Assembly: GCA_015478945.1 (NCBI GenBank)
Contig: JABUQX010126019.1
Location: forward strand, 1-39,475
Reading direction: 5' to 3'
Length of the DNA: 39,475 bases
Origin: Trachelipus rathkii
Lineage: Eukaryota; Arthropoda; Malacostraca; Isopoda; Trachelipodidae
Positions 26,885 to 37,320 of this stretch are shown here, one piece after another (position 1 is the first letter of the stretch; each line of letters starts with the position of its first letter). The position numbers and the translations under genes are program-made. The notes under the pieces were generated by a model. It saw nothing but the letters and a program-made list of their open reading frames with translations, ran no database searches and had not been told where the DNA came from.

Positions 26885-27620
26885 TTCAGTGTTTGAAAGC
26901 AGCACATGTCCTACCTATTGCGAAAAAAGTACAGCCGCTCTGATCCATTCTTTTTTTTTTCTAACTATCGCCCAATGCTCTACTTGTAATTACTATCTAT
27001 AGATCTCGAATAGCGTCATCAACTCTCAACTCATCTTTAGTATCAGATACTGGAATCCATTCATACACCGAGTATCTTTATAACCGACCGCCAGTACGGT
27101 TGGGCACGCTCGAGGGTCTACCCTGGCGAATTATACTACCCATCTATCGTTCTGATTTATCTGGTTTCCCGCCTTAGGAACTACGGGACGACTTGGCGTG
27201 TGGGGGGCTTGACAATATACATAGGCACGATCATGTGACGGCGTGAAAATATGGGCAGCAGGTCGAGCTCAAGCTCTGCAGAAACGTCAGCTCCCTCGCC
27301 TGTTGAGGTTGCTCCTCCTTCTCTTTCTGTATTATTCTTAGTTTTTGTGTTTCAAATCCGCTCAATATCGGCTGTTGTTGATGGGGCGCTTCTTCTTCCT
27401 TTCTATAGTTAATCAGTGGGTTGTTCCTCGAGGGTTCTGTCTTATCTCCTACTTTATCCTACTTTTTTCGATTAATGATCTTCTCACCTGCACAAGTAAC
27501 TCTATTCACAGTCTATGCCGATGACTCGACCTTATCATGCATACAAACCTCCATTTCACTATGCCTGCTAGCCTTCTTTTACTGTGCTAGAATTTGCCCT
27601 CTTCGTTCTTAATCTTCCGA
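26885..27620 (+). pseudogene. LINE A reverse transcriptase core (broken)
   Basis: This would copy the element's RNA into DNA at the nicked target. Readable landmarks in order: KAAHVLPIAKK near 26895-26930 (family 'W..A.V.PI.KK'), SNYRP at 26960-26974 (family 'NYRPI.LL'), LRNYGTTWRVG near 27172-27205, ISAVVDGA near 27365-27390, GSVLSPTL at 27433-27456 and the catalytic YADD at 27514-27525 followed by STL. The catalytic pair of aspartates is intact in sequence, but the frame around it is closed on both sides. The first part of the palm, with the earlier catalytic aspartate, falls in a region of frame changes. Confidence 0.85.
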
Positions 27621-28467
27621 TTCTATTGCCTCGCTTATATCAGAATAGAATTGTTCACGGGTGGGGTCGTCTGACAACTTGTGAAATTCAAATTCTTTAA
27701 TAACTCAACTCTTTAAACGAAAATCTTCCCTCTCTAAGAAAACCATCTCCAATCTTTCGTATATCTCTTTCGCACGGTTTCTCGGTCGGTCTCTCCTTGT
27801 TCGACATATAAAGCATCCTTGGCCTTAAACATAAAATAAAATGTCTTGGTAAAACCTGACATCACAATGCGTTTCTAGGGCGGACCACAGAGAGAAACTG
27901 GGAGTGTCTGGTTAGACTTTTTTGGCGAACGACTTTTTTTCCTCTTCTCAGTTGCTCCAGCTTATATCAAGTCCTCATCGCCTTCTAAATGGAGATATCT
28001 GCTCTCAAGTATTGGGGGGGCCTCTGGTTTCACCGCCGTTTAGATAGGGTCGAGTCAAAGGCCAAAAGGCTTATAAATTGTCTCAATAACTTCACCAGTT
28101 TCAAACTTGACCCATCTATCTTTGGCGGCTGCAAGAATGTTGTGTCTTTTCAATCTCTTTATCCATAGGTACTATTTGTAGTGGCAGGATGGCCTCGAGA
28201 AACGTAGTATCACCTCCGCCTGTATTTCCATCAACTTCTACGTCCGCCCTCGTAGAACAGGAGGAGCTGTTTAAATCTGCACATCGCAGTTTTGTGTTGA
28301 TATTGGTAACTCCAGAGTATGCGGCCTGCGGTGCTTCCTTCTTTCCTGCCACCTCTGTTCTGTGGATTAAATCCCTTCCATCTTCTGTGTTCCTGACTGA
28401 ATTTAATCTCCCCGCACTTCCAGGACCTGCGCTCTGGCGGCTCATCTGCGGAAGATTTGCGCTTTAA
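27620..28467 (+). pseudogene. LINE A C-terminal region (broken)
   Basis: The region after the RT core keeps the family's landmarks in scattered frames: FFSSSQLLQL near 27938-27966, DRVESKAKRLIN near 28045-28080, then an ATG frame at 28189-28467 holding VSPPPVFP, SFFPATSVLW and SLPSSVFLTEFNL (residues 62-74). The last words match the conserved tail 'FFPRT..LWN.LP..VFP..YNL..FK' of jockey/CR1-like elements. The minus-strand 109-codon frame at 28116-28445 is antisense to this and is not a gene. Confidence 0.8.
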
Positions 28468-28564
28468 GTAGTTTCGATTCTGAGGCGTTGTAACACCCCT
28501 CCTTGAATAGTGAGCTCTGCCCGTGAGTCGAGTAGTCGGACAACAATATAAGTACTTATAATAA

Positions 28565-28650
28565 AATAATATATATATATATATTATAAATATATTTAAT
28601 TTATATAATATAATTATATAAGTAATCTATATATATATAGTAGTATTATA
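28565..28650. repeat. A/T low-complexity patch after the LINE
   Basis: A run of alternating TA and TAATA words begins about 80 bases after the LINE stop codon. It could be the decayed A-rich or simple-repeat tail of the retrotransposon, or pre-existing AT-rich target DNA. Confidence 0.6.
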
Positions 28651-28794
28651 TATAATTTATATATCCACGTAATCAAAAAAACTCGTAGAATATAGCAACT
28701 AAATTCCAACCTTTTCACAATCTCCTCAGAGACCAACAGAAAATAGACTGAATTATTGGAAAATGAAACAATTAAACTGTTAAACAAGTGATTT

Positions 28795-29172
28795 TTAATA
28801 TCCAACGTTGTAAACATGGTTTTTTGACAAAAAAAATTTGGTTCCCGAACTAAATTTGAAAATAGTTCGAAATGAAAGCAAAACAACGGGAATCACAAGA
28901 GACCAAGCAGGAGATTGCGAAAGACTGATTGAACTTGATAATCCTATCTTTTTGTATTTCGGCTCACTTCTCTTTTTCGCCATATAATGCACACGTGAAA
29001 GATTGGTGTTCTTGGTAATAAGAGTAAATTCAATCAAATGCAGAGCCATAATACCTTGATATAACAAAGCTGTGAGTGGACTACAAATTAGATTTAGATG
29101 GAGATTAGAAAACCGTATCGCAAAGTAATCTGAGGGAAACGGAACGCATGATGTTTGTGATAGTGAAGACAT
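28795..29172 (-). other. Unrecognised 125-codon open frame
   Basis: This is the longest ATG-initiated frame in the window. The predicted product is serine-rich, with hydrophobic stretches at about residues 25-52 and 91-100 and a basic, lysine-rich segment at about 64-75 (AKKRSEPKYKK). I do not recognise it. The + strand over the same bases and beyond (to about 29490) also has long, moderately protein-like runs, for example ending in a frame that reads TKMPFFKHLEHTN near 29366-29404. One of the two strands may therefore be an old transposon coding region and the other its shadow. There is no sign of splice sites or a promoter. Confidence 0.2.
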
Positions 29173-29689
29173 CCGTTAATATGCTTCCAATAACTACGAA
29201 TTTACAAAAGCTTGCGCTGCGCATGAAGTGCTGGAAATAATAATATCTCTTTGTCAATGGAGAGGTTTTCGTTTAGTGATCATCTAGTATAAGCTCCACT
29301 TGAAGGCGACTTTAAAATTTTATAGAACCTCATTTCCCAAAGTTGCATTTAAAAGAGACGAAATGACCAAAATGCCATTTTTTAAACATCTTGAGCACAC
29401 AAATCTGAACTTGAAGTTACTATTATTCTATGTGAAGAATTTTTACCTCCGGAAAAGGAGCTCTGATGCCTTTTTAACTTTACAGTAGATTATTGCGAAA
29501 AATGGAGATGCGATCAGATTTTCATAAAAATTTCAATAGGGGTGTAAAACCCTGACAGTTATTTTGCGGAAACTCTTCAAAAATCTTCTAACCCCTTTCT
29601 TGCAACGTACCTGAAATTTTTTTTACTAAGCGAAAGTGAGTAAGTTTCCTTCCTTTCCTGTGCGTAATATTAATCGAATATACTACTAG

Positions 29690-32600
29690 TATATTATAAT
29701 ATTATGTATATATTATATATTATATAGTGTAAGAAAATATAAATATGAATAATATATATATATAATTTATAATATATATATAATTATAAGAGCGATAATC
29801 GCAGCCACCCATCCATTTCCACCACGAGTCGCCACTTGCTAAATAGTCCATCAATTTCAAGCAAAACGTAGATCAATTCTCATATCATCCTCCGAGATAA
29901 AACTTGACACCTTATCCTCTAATCCCACCAGTGTTGATCAGACAATATAGTTATTAATCCTATCTGAACTTTTATAATACCAATCAAACTAACCTATCTT
30001 AAGGTTGATTACCTATCAACTATAAGTCGGACTGACATATATTAGACCAGTACTAATGAGCCTAACTACATATAACTAACTACTAAGTAATAATATGATT
30101 AATGAGTAACCAATATATACACACTTCTCTAGTAGACCATATAATAATATACTATATATAACTCCTATAAAATCACATTACTAATGTATATAATATATTT
30201 ATGGACGTAGGAGTTTATATAAGCGTATATGACCTCCTTAGAATTATGATAAGGTTTTATCTTTGCTGTTGAGGAAGAAGCTTATGTAGTTTTACAGTTT
30301 ATAACATTAAAGAGACGTTAATTCACAGGAAGAAAAGATATGTGGACGTTAAGAATAGAAAGTAGTGAAAAATCAAGAGAACATAGATAAATCTTATTAA
30401 ATAATAGAGAAATAAAGAGGGGGCTTTTGCGACGTCCTATAACACAAGGGGAGTTTTGTCATTCTGATCAAGAAAACACCGGAGGCAGAAAGAGAAATAA
30501 ATGCAACAGCGTAATTAATAACCCAAGTATATAACCATATTGAGGCCACTAGATAATAATAATAAAAAGAATAATAGCATCAATGACTAATATAGGCAAA
30601 GCTCACGATTAGAATATAGTGAGATATGATGAAATAGACTATATTCAACTAATAATAATAAGACATAATTAATTATATTATATTTTTTAAAGATAATTAT
30701 GAATTAAATACTGAGAGACTAATTGAGATTAATCGAAGGTGATCAATTACGCATAGTTAAACATATTATCGGAAATTAACTCAAAGATATACCACGCGAA
30801 TGTATATACATATGAGAATTGAACGTATTATAGATAAAGATAAGTAGGTAATAGAGAATATTCATATTTACTGGATTATAAGTAGTGGATTATATTTATA
30901 TATGTTTACGAGAGGTCATATTTAGTGGTTTAGAACATTATATTTGACATAATATGAGTAAATGTTAATATAAATTTTATTCATACATTAATAGATGTGG
31001 GAAAGTTACTATTGTTCACATGATATCTTACAATATCTAGTGAAAAATATTATCTTAATTATTTAGAGAGAGAGAGAGACCAGCAAGAAGAGTAGCATGG
31101 GACGAGAAGTAGCAGAAGAGAAATGTACTGAAAGGAGATGGATGATGAAAGACGGTAAGACAGCGGAATAAGAGAGAGGAAAGAGCAGAAGAGTTAGCAT
31201 CGAGAGAGAACTTGCAATTACTAGTAATGGTTCTGATGAATGGTTTGTATATTTTCATCATTATTTATTTAAAAAGTTTGAGTACCAAACGTGTAACGAC
31301 AGACCCACCAAAAAAGTTGTTTATTATATATAAGGTTTTATTATTTTTTTTTTTTTTTTTTTTTTAAAGTTTATTTTTGGAAAGGGAATCGATTAGATGG
31401 AACAAACGTCATAAGAAAAAAAACTCGATAAATCATTTCTAAAACTGCAATAAAATTTAAAATCTGTTCAGTAGGAAAAAGGTTTTCCTCATCTTCCGAT
31501 TTTTCGAGAAAAAATAAAAAAACATTGCATTTTTAGAAAAAAGAGAGAAAAAAGTTCCGAGATATCAGACAAGAATACGATTCAGAAAAGGGACGGGATG
31601 CTGGATAAAACTAAAAATGGTCTGCTAAAATTAAAATTATGTCGAGAGATAGAGAAAAATAATGAAAAAAATTTAAAAAGCCAAACTTGCCAAAATGAAA
31701 TTCCAAATAAAAAATAAATAAATAAATAAATAACAGCGACTGAAAAAAACACGGTTAAAAAAAAAACGTTTTTGCATATATATATATATGATAATAGTAA
31801 TAAAAATAGAAAAAATATATATTAAAGTATAATAGTAAAAAATATATAATATAAATAATATATATATATATTTAATGATATACTATATATATTAATGAGT
31901 AAATATATATAAGATAAGATAGAACACTATATATACTGAAGTATAATAGTACTATAGGAAACTAATATACTCACATATACGCTGATACTATAGAAAAAAA
32001 AGAAGTATTTATAGAAAAGTCAGACTACCCTTTATCAATACCACATACAGCCTGATAATATTTATCATTATAGTTCCGATTTCATGAGAAAAATACTATA
32101 ATTACTTATAATTAATAATAATATATATATATATATAAATTTAATAGACATATATAAATATATATAAGTTAATATCGTCAATATATAAGAGATTGAAACG
32201 CATAACAGCTAACCGGTTAATGAAGTGTTAAACAACATTCAGTAAAGTTGTAGCTCAGTATATAATCAAATATTCAGCAGAGAAATTTAATAGTAAAAAG
32301 ATATCGCGTCTGAAGGAACCAGTTTCAAAAACTTGGCTTTCCTGAAGTTTTAAAGGTATTGTTTTTCGCATTTTGTCGGCTAGCTACTGAAGGAGTGTGA
32401 CAAGAATAGGGAATATATTGGAGCAGTGACGAAACATAACCGGTGCAAGTAGACGTTATTTATAGTTAACTTTTCCCACACTTCATGAGAACTCCTGCGC
32501 CCTTAACTTGAGGGAGAAAATTATTACCACAAATTTGCAACCCGTCCTCCGCCCGTTCCCACCCAATATTCTCTTTTCATTTTAAGCATTCGAGTAATAT

Positions 32601-33100
32601 AATGAACATGCAGGTGCAGTAAGTAATCCATATTTTAAATATATAGATTCTCTTATGAGATTATTGTAATGGCTGAGAATTACGAAAAACCACATATAAT
32701 AAATATGATTATAAAATTGTAAATACAGATGATATATAGGAGGCTACATAATAACATAGATCGATATCATGCAGAAGAATTAGAACATAGATTTACCGCT
32801 AATTACGAATACACCAACAACTAACACTACATGCACACAAATTATATATTATTATATTATACGAGTAGTTAGCCCTGAACGCCGATAATGATTTAGTTTC
32901 CGATTGTACTAAAGAAATGTAGAAAGTGAGAAGTTAGATGAGAATTTATAGCCACGATAATCTAAAGATAAATTAGTAATAGCAGATAGTGAATAAGATA
33001 AGGGTTTCACATATAGATTATCTTAGATATATATTATGATTAATATTATATATATATATAAAAATTTTATATATCATATTATATAAATATAGTAAACTAA
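29690..33100. other. AT-rich intergenic DNA with simple repeats
   Basis: No gene is supported. A short (GA)n run at 31065-31079 opens a purine-rich stretch to about 31210; its + strand frame is highly charged and interrupted by a stop. There is a T-run of about 22 at 31344-31365, an (AAAT)n run at about 31712-31732, and A/T-only patches near 29690-29790, 31780-31920 and 32120-32165. The A-rich stretch 31380-31760 looks like decayed retroposon tail or intronic sequence. I saw no pol III promoter boxes. Confidence 0.4.
31344..31365. repeat. T-run of about 22
   Basis: A pure T tract on the + strand followed by AAAG. It could be the poly(A) tail of a minus-strand retroposon, but no retroposon body is recognisable on the minus strand to its right. 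Confidence 0.85.
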
Positions 33101-33125
33101 AATATGAATCTTAATTACTCTAATT

Positions 33126-33152
33126 AACCTAACCTAACCATAACCGTAACCT
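33126..33152. repeat. Short AACCT repeat with variants
   Basis: Three AACC-type units in tandem (AACCT, AACCT, AACCA) are followed by TAACCG and TAACCT. AACCT is the complement-phase of the TTAGG insect telomere unit, but the run is very short and internal. It is best read as a minor interstitial repeat and as weak support for an arthropod source. Confidence 0.6.
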
Positions 33153-33314
33153 CAGAGGACTTAAGTACCTTATCGAGTGTTTAACTTATAGCACCCCTAG
33201 AATACCAACGTAGAGTCTGGGTGTATCATACGAGGCACCTGTCTGAAAAATATACTTTTTTTTATATAGAGCCGAAGATATTTTTCATACAACAAAGTCA
33301 GGCCGTTAATGTAC

Positions 33315-33455
33315 TTTGTCCATATATATAATATATATATTAATATATATAAGTATATATTATAATATAGTTAATATATTATACATAATATATATATATA
33401 TATATATATATACTAATAATAATTATATAATAATATAATATATTATATATTACTA
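33315..33455. repeat. (TA)n-rich low-complexity patch
   Basis: This patch of about 140 bases is almost purely A and T, with a run of alternating TA of about 22 bases near 33388-33411. Nothing else can be seen in it. Confidence 0.75.
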
Positions 33456-33699
33456 TTGAATCAAAATTATTTCCAGATTCCTAATTAAAATTACAATAAA
33501 GGCTTTAATGATTAAAAAGCATGAAATCTGCCATATATATTGAATGAATATTTAACTTTCAATTGACATTTTCTCTTCGAATACATAAAAAATTTATATG
33601 TGCATATAATTCAGTTCTACCACTGATTAGATCCATTGCTGAATCGATTTCTTTTCACGGAAATCTAAGCCATTGTCGAGTAAAAACATATCTTAAATC

Positions 33700-34240
33700 T
33701 TAAGTATTGTTTTTATTACTCCTCAATACACTCCCTAATTTTTTTCCATATGTCAAAATTTACGGGGTTTAATTCGCGGCTATGTGGTGACCAAATCTTA
33801 GAGAGATGATTTTAGGGATGATGAATTGTTTGGAGGTCTCCATAAAGACTTACAAAAACAAGAAAATCCTCTTGCTTCTTCACTCTGTTGCAAAAATTTC
33901 GTTTATGGTCAGTTGGTAAGATTCCATCATTTGTATCATTATGAACAAAAAGAGTATTTCGATAATAATTTATATAATTTTGACGTCAGGTTCAACAAAT
34001 TGAAAAGACGTTTTGTCAAACTGAAAAGTAACGGAGACCATTGCGCTCTTAGGAGATTGAGATTTTATATAAAAAAAAACAGCATATCTTCCGAAATTTG
34101 ATTTTAATTTTATCATCAGCATAAACTCTTGTCATTCTGAACTCAAAGTCGGCTCAAACGTCAATATTTTTTCCGATAAACTCTTCGCAAATACATTCCT
34201 TTAATTCTGAGATTATCCAATTTTATGGACAAGAAATTTA
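33700..34240 (-). pseudogene. IS630/Tc1/mariner-type transposase relic
   Basis: An intact copy would cut and paste the element using three acidic residues. On the minus strand the landmarks appear in order. SEKILTFEP (34150-34182) corresponds to the first catalytic word, normally [ST]DEK.FT.E; here the aspartate itself is missing. Then come NDRVYADD (34112-34139; family QNDRVYA), SAMV, FVEPDVKI (33976-33999; family FVE.G.KIN), and IWSPHSRELNPVNFDIW (33746-33796; family W.P.SPDLNP.D[FY].[IV]W). In the last word the catalytic acid position is asparagine, and SPD has become SRE. Frameshifts and a stop separate the pieces. The + strand frame at 33826-34101 is its shadow and begins at a non-ATG codon. 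Terminal inverted repeats were not found. Confidence 0.82.
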
Positions 34241-34708
34241 CTTGAAGGTGGTGGGTAGGCATAAAGATTTTTTTATTAACGCATTTTACTCTACTTTTAC
34301 AAATTCAAGAAGATTTTGAAATATGTGTGAGTGTTTAATACGCTTGAGGTTTCTGAGTGGGGAGTTATAGTTTTTTCTCAACAAAGATAGTCAGGAGGAT
34401 TTGCTTCAATAAGGCATTTAAACCTTCTAATTTCCACCCATTATTGCTTTTTTGGGAAACTCTTTTATGTTGATTCTAACCATGGGAGTAGGAACGGGAA
34501 ATACTTGCTCCTCCCCCCTTAATTTCGTGATGAGCTTTTTTTTTATTAAATCATCAAGTAATGAAAATTATTAAAATGCTTAATTGTTCTTTATTGTTAA
34601 ATTTTTTTGTGTTAAGAAGCTAAAACTAAATTTCAATTGCTACTTTTAGCTTTTCCAAAAGATTGCTAATAAAAGTGAAAAAGAAAAGGACAAATTAATA
34701 TCGTATAA

Positions 34709-34945
34709 CTTGAATCGGACAAACCTAATAACCCAAGGGTTTGTGGTAAATGTGGTGCTATTCCTTCAAGTGATCACTACAAGTATGAGTTAATTGGTGT
34801 TCGCTTTTTTGAAAAACGAATAAAAAAGGCAATTCGTTGCTTGAGAAGGCGACCAAGATTATTTGTCAAGCTAAGAAGTGATTTTCTTGTGTTTATTTTC
34901 GTTGTCTTTTGGAACAGGCGTTCCTGTTTTGTTCCCACTAACCGT
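34709..34945 (+). pseudogene. Open frame resembling the first zinc finger of a nuclear-receptor DNA-binding domain
   Basis: The frame is open for 79 codons, with no ATG before the motif. It contains CGKCGAIPSSDHY (34742-34780), which has exactly the spacing of the nuclear-receptor start C-x2-C-G-x6-H-Y. This is followed by RFFEKRIKKAIRCLRR (34802-34849), which parallels FFRRSI....YRCLR of the family. The second cysteine pair (C-E-G-C before the FF) is absent, and two gaps of about two codons each are needed to align. As written it cannot form the zinc site, so it is either a decayed receptor exon or a coincidence of about 35 residues. It sits about 500 bases from the mariner-type relic. Confidence 0.3.
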
Positions 34946-35174
34946 TAATGATGCATTTGTTGTTGTCTTGGAGAAACAGTTAATGAAAATGTCACCTAAT
35001 GAGGGAAGAAGCTTTAACAAAACCTTTTTGGCAGGAAATTCGTCCAAAGGAAAGATCTGGCAAGGTCAAGAAGTCGATCAAAGGTCAAGATATGTAATTG
35101 ACGAAGAAAATAAGTGTAAATCCTTGGAAAAACAGAGTGAGGGCATAGAACAAAATTCCAACAAATTGTAATTG
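34918..35174 (+). other. Candidate exon with splice-like borders
   Basis: A T-rich stretch ending in GGAACAG (acceptor-like, to 34917) is followed by an open frame of about 83 codons. It has balanced, hydrophilic, protein-like composition (many Lys, Glu, Gln, Ser, Asn). The frame ends with TAA at 35169-35171, three bases before a near-consensus donor G|GTGAGT at 35174/35175. I do not recognise the product. The frame has no early ATG; the first Met codons are internal (34983 and 34989). It could be a last coding exon with a further 3' untranslated exon, or a pseudogene piece. Confidence 0.25.
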
Positions 35175-35332
35175 GTGAGTCACAAGAATGGGATGGCCTA
35201 GGTGTTGCTTTTTATTTGCTGAAACCACTGTGAGCTCTTGATCAATGATTTCTGACTGTTATTTCTTGAATTGAAAAGTCTGAATTTTTATTTAAATTGA
35301 AAATTTTTCCATTCAAATATCATGATTTTGAA

Positions 35333-35390
<58 letters not shown>

Positions 35391-35391
35391 T
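35333..35391. repeat. (ACT)n microsatellite
   Basis: About 19 uninterrupted ACT units on the + strand, immediately followed by AAT-type repeats. It is almost certainly length-polymorphic. Confidence 0.95.
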
Positions 35392-35393
35392 AC

Positions 35394-35424
<31 letters not shown>

Positions 35425-35485
35425 TAATAATATAAATAATAAATAAAATCATTATAATAATAATAATATAATATATAATAATATA

Positions 35486-35521
<36 letters not shown>

Positions 35522-35875
35522 TAATAATAATAATAAAAAATAATTAATAATACAATATAATAATAATTAATTATCTTGCTAATTAACATAACATACAATA
35601 AAATAACAATAACAATAAACAATAACAATAACATAACAAAACATAACAATAACAATAACAATAAAACAATAATAACGAATAATAACAATAATAACAATAA
35701 TAACAATATAACAATAATACAATAATAACAATAATAACATAATAATAATAATAATAATAATAATAATATAAAAATAATTTACAATACAATATCTTTCTAA
35801 TAATAATATAATAATAATAATAATAATAATAATAAAATAATAATAATAATAATAAATAATAGATCATATAAAAAT
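35392..35875. repeat. Compound (AAT)n/(AAC)n microsatellite
   Basis: About 480 bases of AAT units on the + strand mixed with AACAATAAC units (about 35580-35730), interrupted by a few short unique pieces (for example near 35530-35600 and 35770-35800). The two minus-strand open frames here, made of Leu and Tyr/Ile runs, are translation artefacts of the repeat. Confidence 0.95.
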
Positions 35876-35997
35876 ACAATGAATATAAAACTCTTTAATT
35901 TTTAAAATAAACTATATAAGGAGAGGCGAAAATAAAGGTGAATAAATAAAATAATTATATACATAAGTAAAATAATTAAATAATCCTTATAATAATA

Positions 35998-36019
35998 CTT
36001 ACTACTACTACTACTACTA
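35998..36019. repeat. Second short (ACT)n array
   Basis: About seven ACT units on the + strand. The same unit as at 35333-35391 recurs here after roughly 600 bases of AAT/AAC repeat, so the compound microsatellite is bracketed by two ACT arrays in the same orientation. Confidence 0.9.
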
Positions 36020-36119
36020 TTTAAAACTTAAAATGTTGATTACATATTAGCACTCTAATCATATTACCTTACTAATTTGCAATGATAAAATATACTAAGA
36101 TATTCAAAATTTTCAAGAA

Positions 36120-36600
36120 AAAAATTAAAATTAATCTTTGTAATTATATATTAATTTTTATTTATTATTATAGTTACTGGTGTATGTGTATTTTATTATT
36201 GATTGAGAATTTTATCTCATATATTCATTAATTATGTACTTATTATTAGTTACTTATTAATTATTTTATTAAATTTGTTTTTAAATAATTATTATATAGT
36301 ATATTATTAATTATTTATTATTATAATTCTAATCATAGTTATTATTTGAATGAAAGTCTGAATTACTAATGATTATTCTCATTATGATCATTTTATATTG
36401 CTGATTTACATTATAATTATTAAACATTATGATGTTCATCATCTAATTATTAATATTAATGTCATCATTATTATTATTATTTTATTTTATTTAGGGGAAA
36501 CTAATTATAATAGGTTTTTATTAATATTATTTGTAAGATTATTATTATTATTGAGAAAATCATTATTAATCTCTGAATTATATATTATATGAATTCTATT
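36120..36600. repeat. (ATT)-rich low-complexity sequence of opposite polarity
   Basis: This stretch is rich in ATT and TTA words on the + strand, the reverse complement of the AAT-rich array at 35392-35875. It is less regular than that array. The + strand frame at 36398-36592 (Ile/Leu-rich) is a chance product of it. Confidence 0.7.
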
Positions 36601-36661
36601 AGTCTTCTATCTTTGGTAAGTACTTCGAGAAATGCAATTTGTGTTTACATAATTTGGGAAG

Positions 36662-36958
36662 ATGAACGAGAAAGTACATAACTGTTACACTAATTTAAAT
36701 TTGAAATTCGATTCTTTTAAATTCATCAATCTCAATAATAGTCTTCTTGAATATTTTAAATTGCTAACTTTTATTATTATATTGAAAATTTATACAAATA
36801 TACTTTTCTTGCTTCAATACCAACATAGTCTAGAAGAAAGGAGATTAAAACACAATTTTAAATATGACAATATTTTCTTCCATTTTGTCTCTTTTGTGAT
36901 CCACGGTTTTGTTCAGCTAAGTATAATTTTTTCAAGTTCTCTTTGGTTCTATAATTGA
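36662..36958 (+). other. Unrecognised 98-codon open frame, probably chance
   Basis: This ATG-initiated frame encodes an Asn/Phe/Leu/Ile-rich product with a hydrophobic stretch at about residues 44-63. The composition follows what AT-rich DNA gives by chance, no domain is visible, and there are no splice-like borders at its ends. I list it because it is one of the longer frames in the window. Confidence 0.12.
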
Positions 36959-37320
36959 TTATTACCTTTTTCTATAAGGTGTTTACCCCCTTGTTAACAG
37001 GCGCTACGAGTTTTGAACAAAGTTTCGGGGGCTCTATAAGTTCAAACAAAAAAACACTATATGTCAATGAAATTAACAGAGTTTGGTCTGAGACACCACA
37101 AGTTATGTGATGATATCAATAATAATATAATTAGTCCCGGTTTAATTCAAACGAGGAAAATTGAAAATCGAATACTCCATAAATAACGATATTCTAAATC
37201 TTATAAGATACAAATAAATAAATTTAACAATCTGCACTTATTGATTTTGGAAATCGGTTTATTATTCCTATTTTCATAATATATATTTAGACTAGCTTTT
37301 GATGTTTTTTTATTTACTTT

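Larger units (their letters stand above)
25109..28550 (+). mobile_element. Near full-length degenerate non-LTR retrotransposon (LINE A)
   Basis: Reading the three + strand frames together gives the whole order of a LINE ORF2: endonuclease start (FTNIRG, 25149-25166), endonuclease D-H pair (25917-25922), EN-RT linker, RT words SNYRP (26960-26974) and YADD (27514-27525), and the typical C-terminal tail (SFFPATSVLW, from 28336). It ends at a stop just after 28467. An in-frame MMAKLRRRGLY start lies at 25109, one frame away from the endonuclease frame. The element carries many frameshifts and stops, so it is dead. The style is that of jockey/CR1-like arthropod LINEs, but the exact clade needs a tree. 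No separate ORF1 was seen. Its higher GC content sets it apart sharply from the flanking DNA. Confidence 0.88.

Noticed and set aside
28116..28445. A 109-codon minus-strand frame
   Set aside because: It is antisense to the C-terminal region of LINE A, which carries the recognisable words on the + strand.
31062..31325. Charged + strand frame after a (GA)n run
   Set aside because: Arg/Glu-rich product of a purine-rich repeat, with an internal stop and no domain.
33126..33152. Telomere array
   Set aside because: Only two to three AACCT-type units, then degenerate; far too short and internal.
33826..34101. A 91-codon + strand frame
   Set aside because: It starts at TTG, not ATG, and lies antisense to the mariner-type transposase relic, whose family words read clearly on the other strand.
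35452..35879. Two minus-strand open frames of 84 and 98 codons
   Set aside because: They are runs of Leu and Tyr/Ile produced by reading AAT/AAC trinucleotide repeats; no gene.
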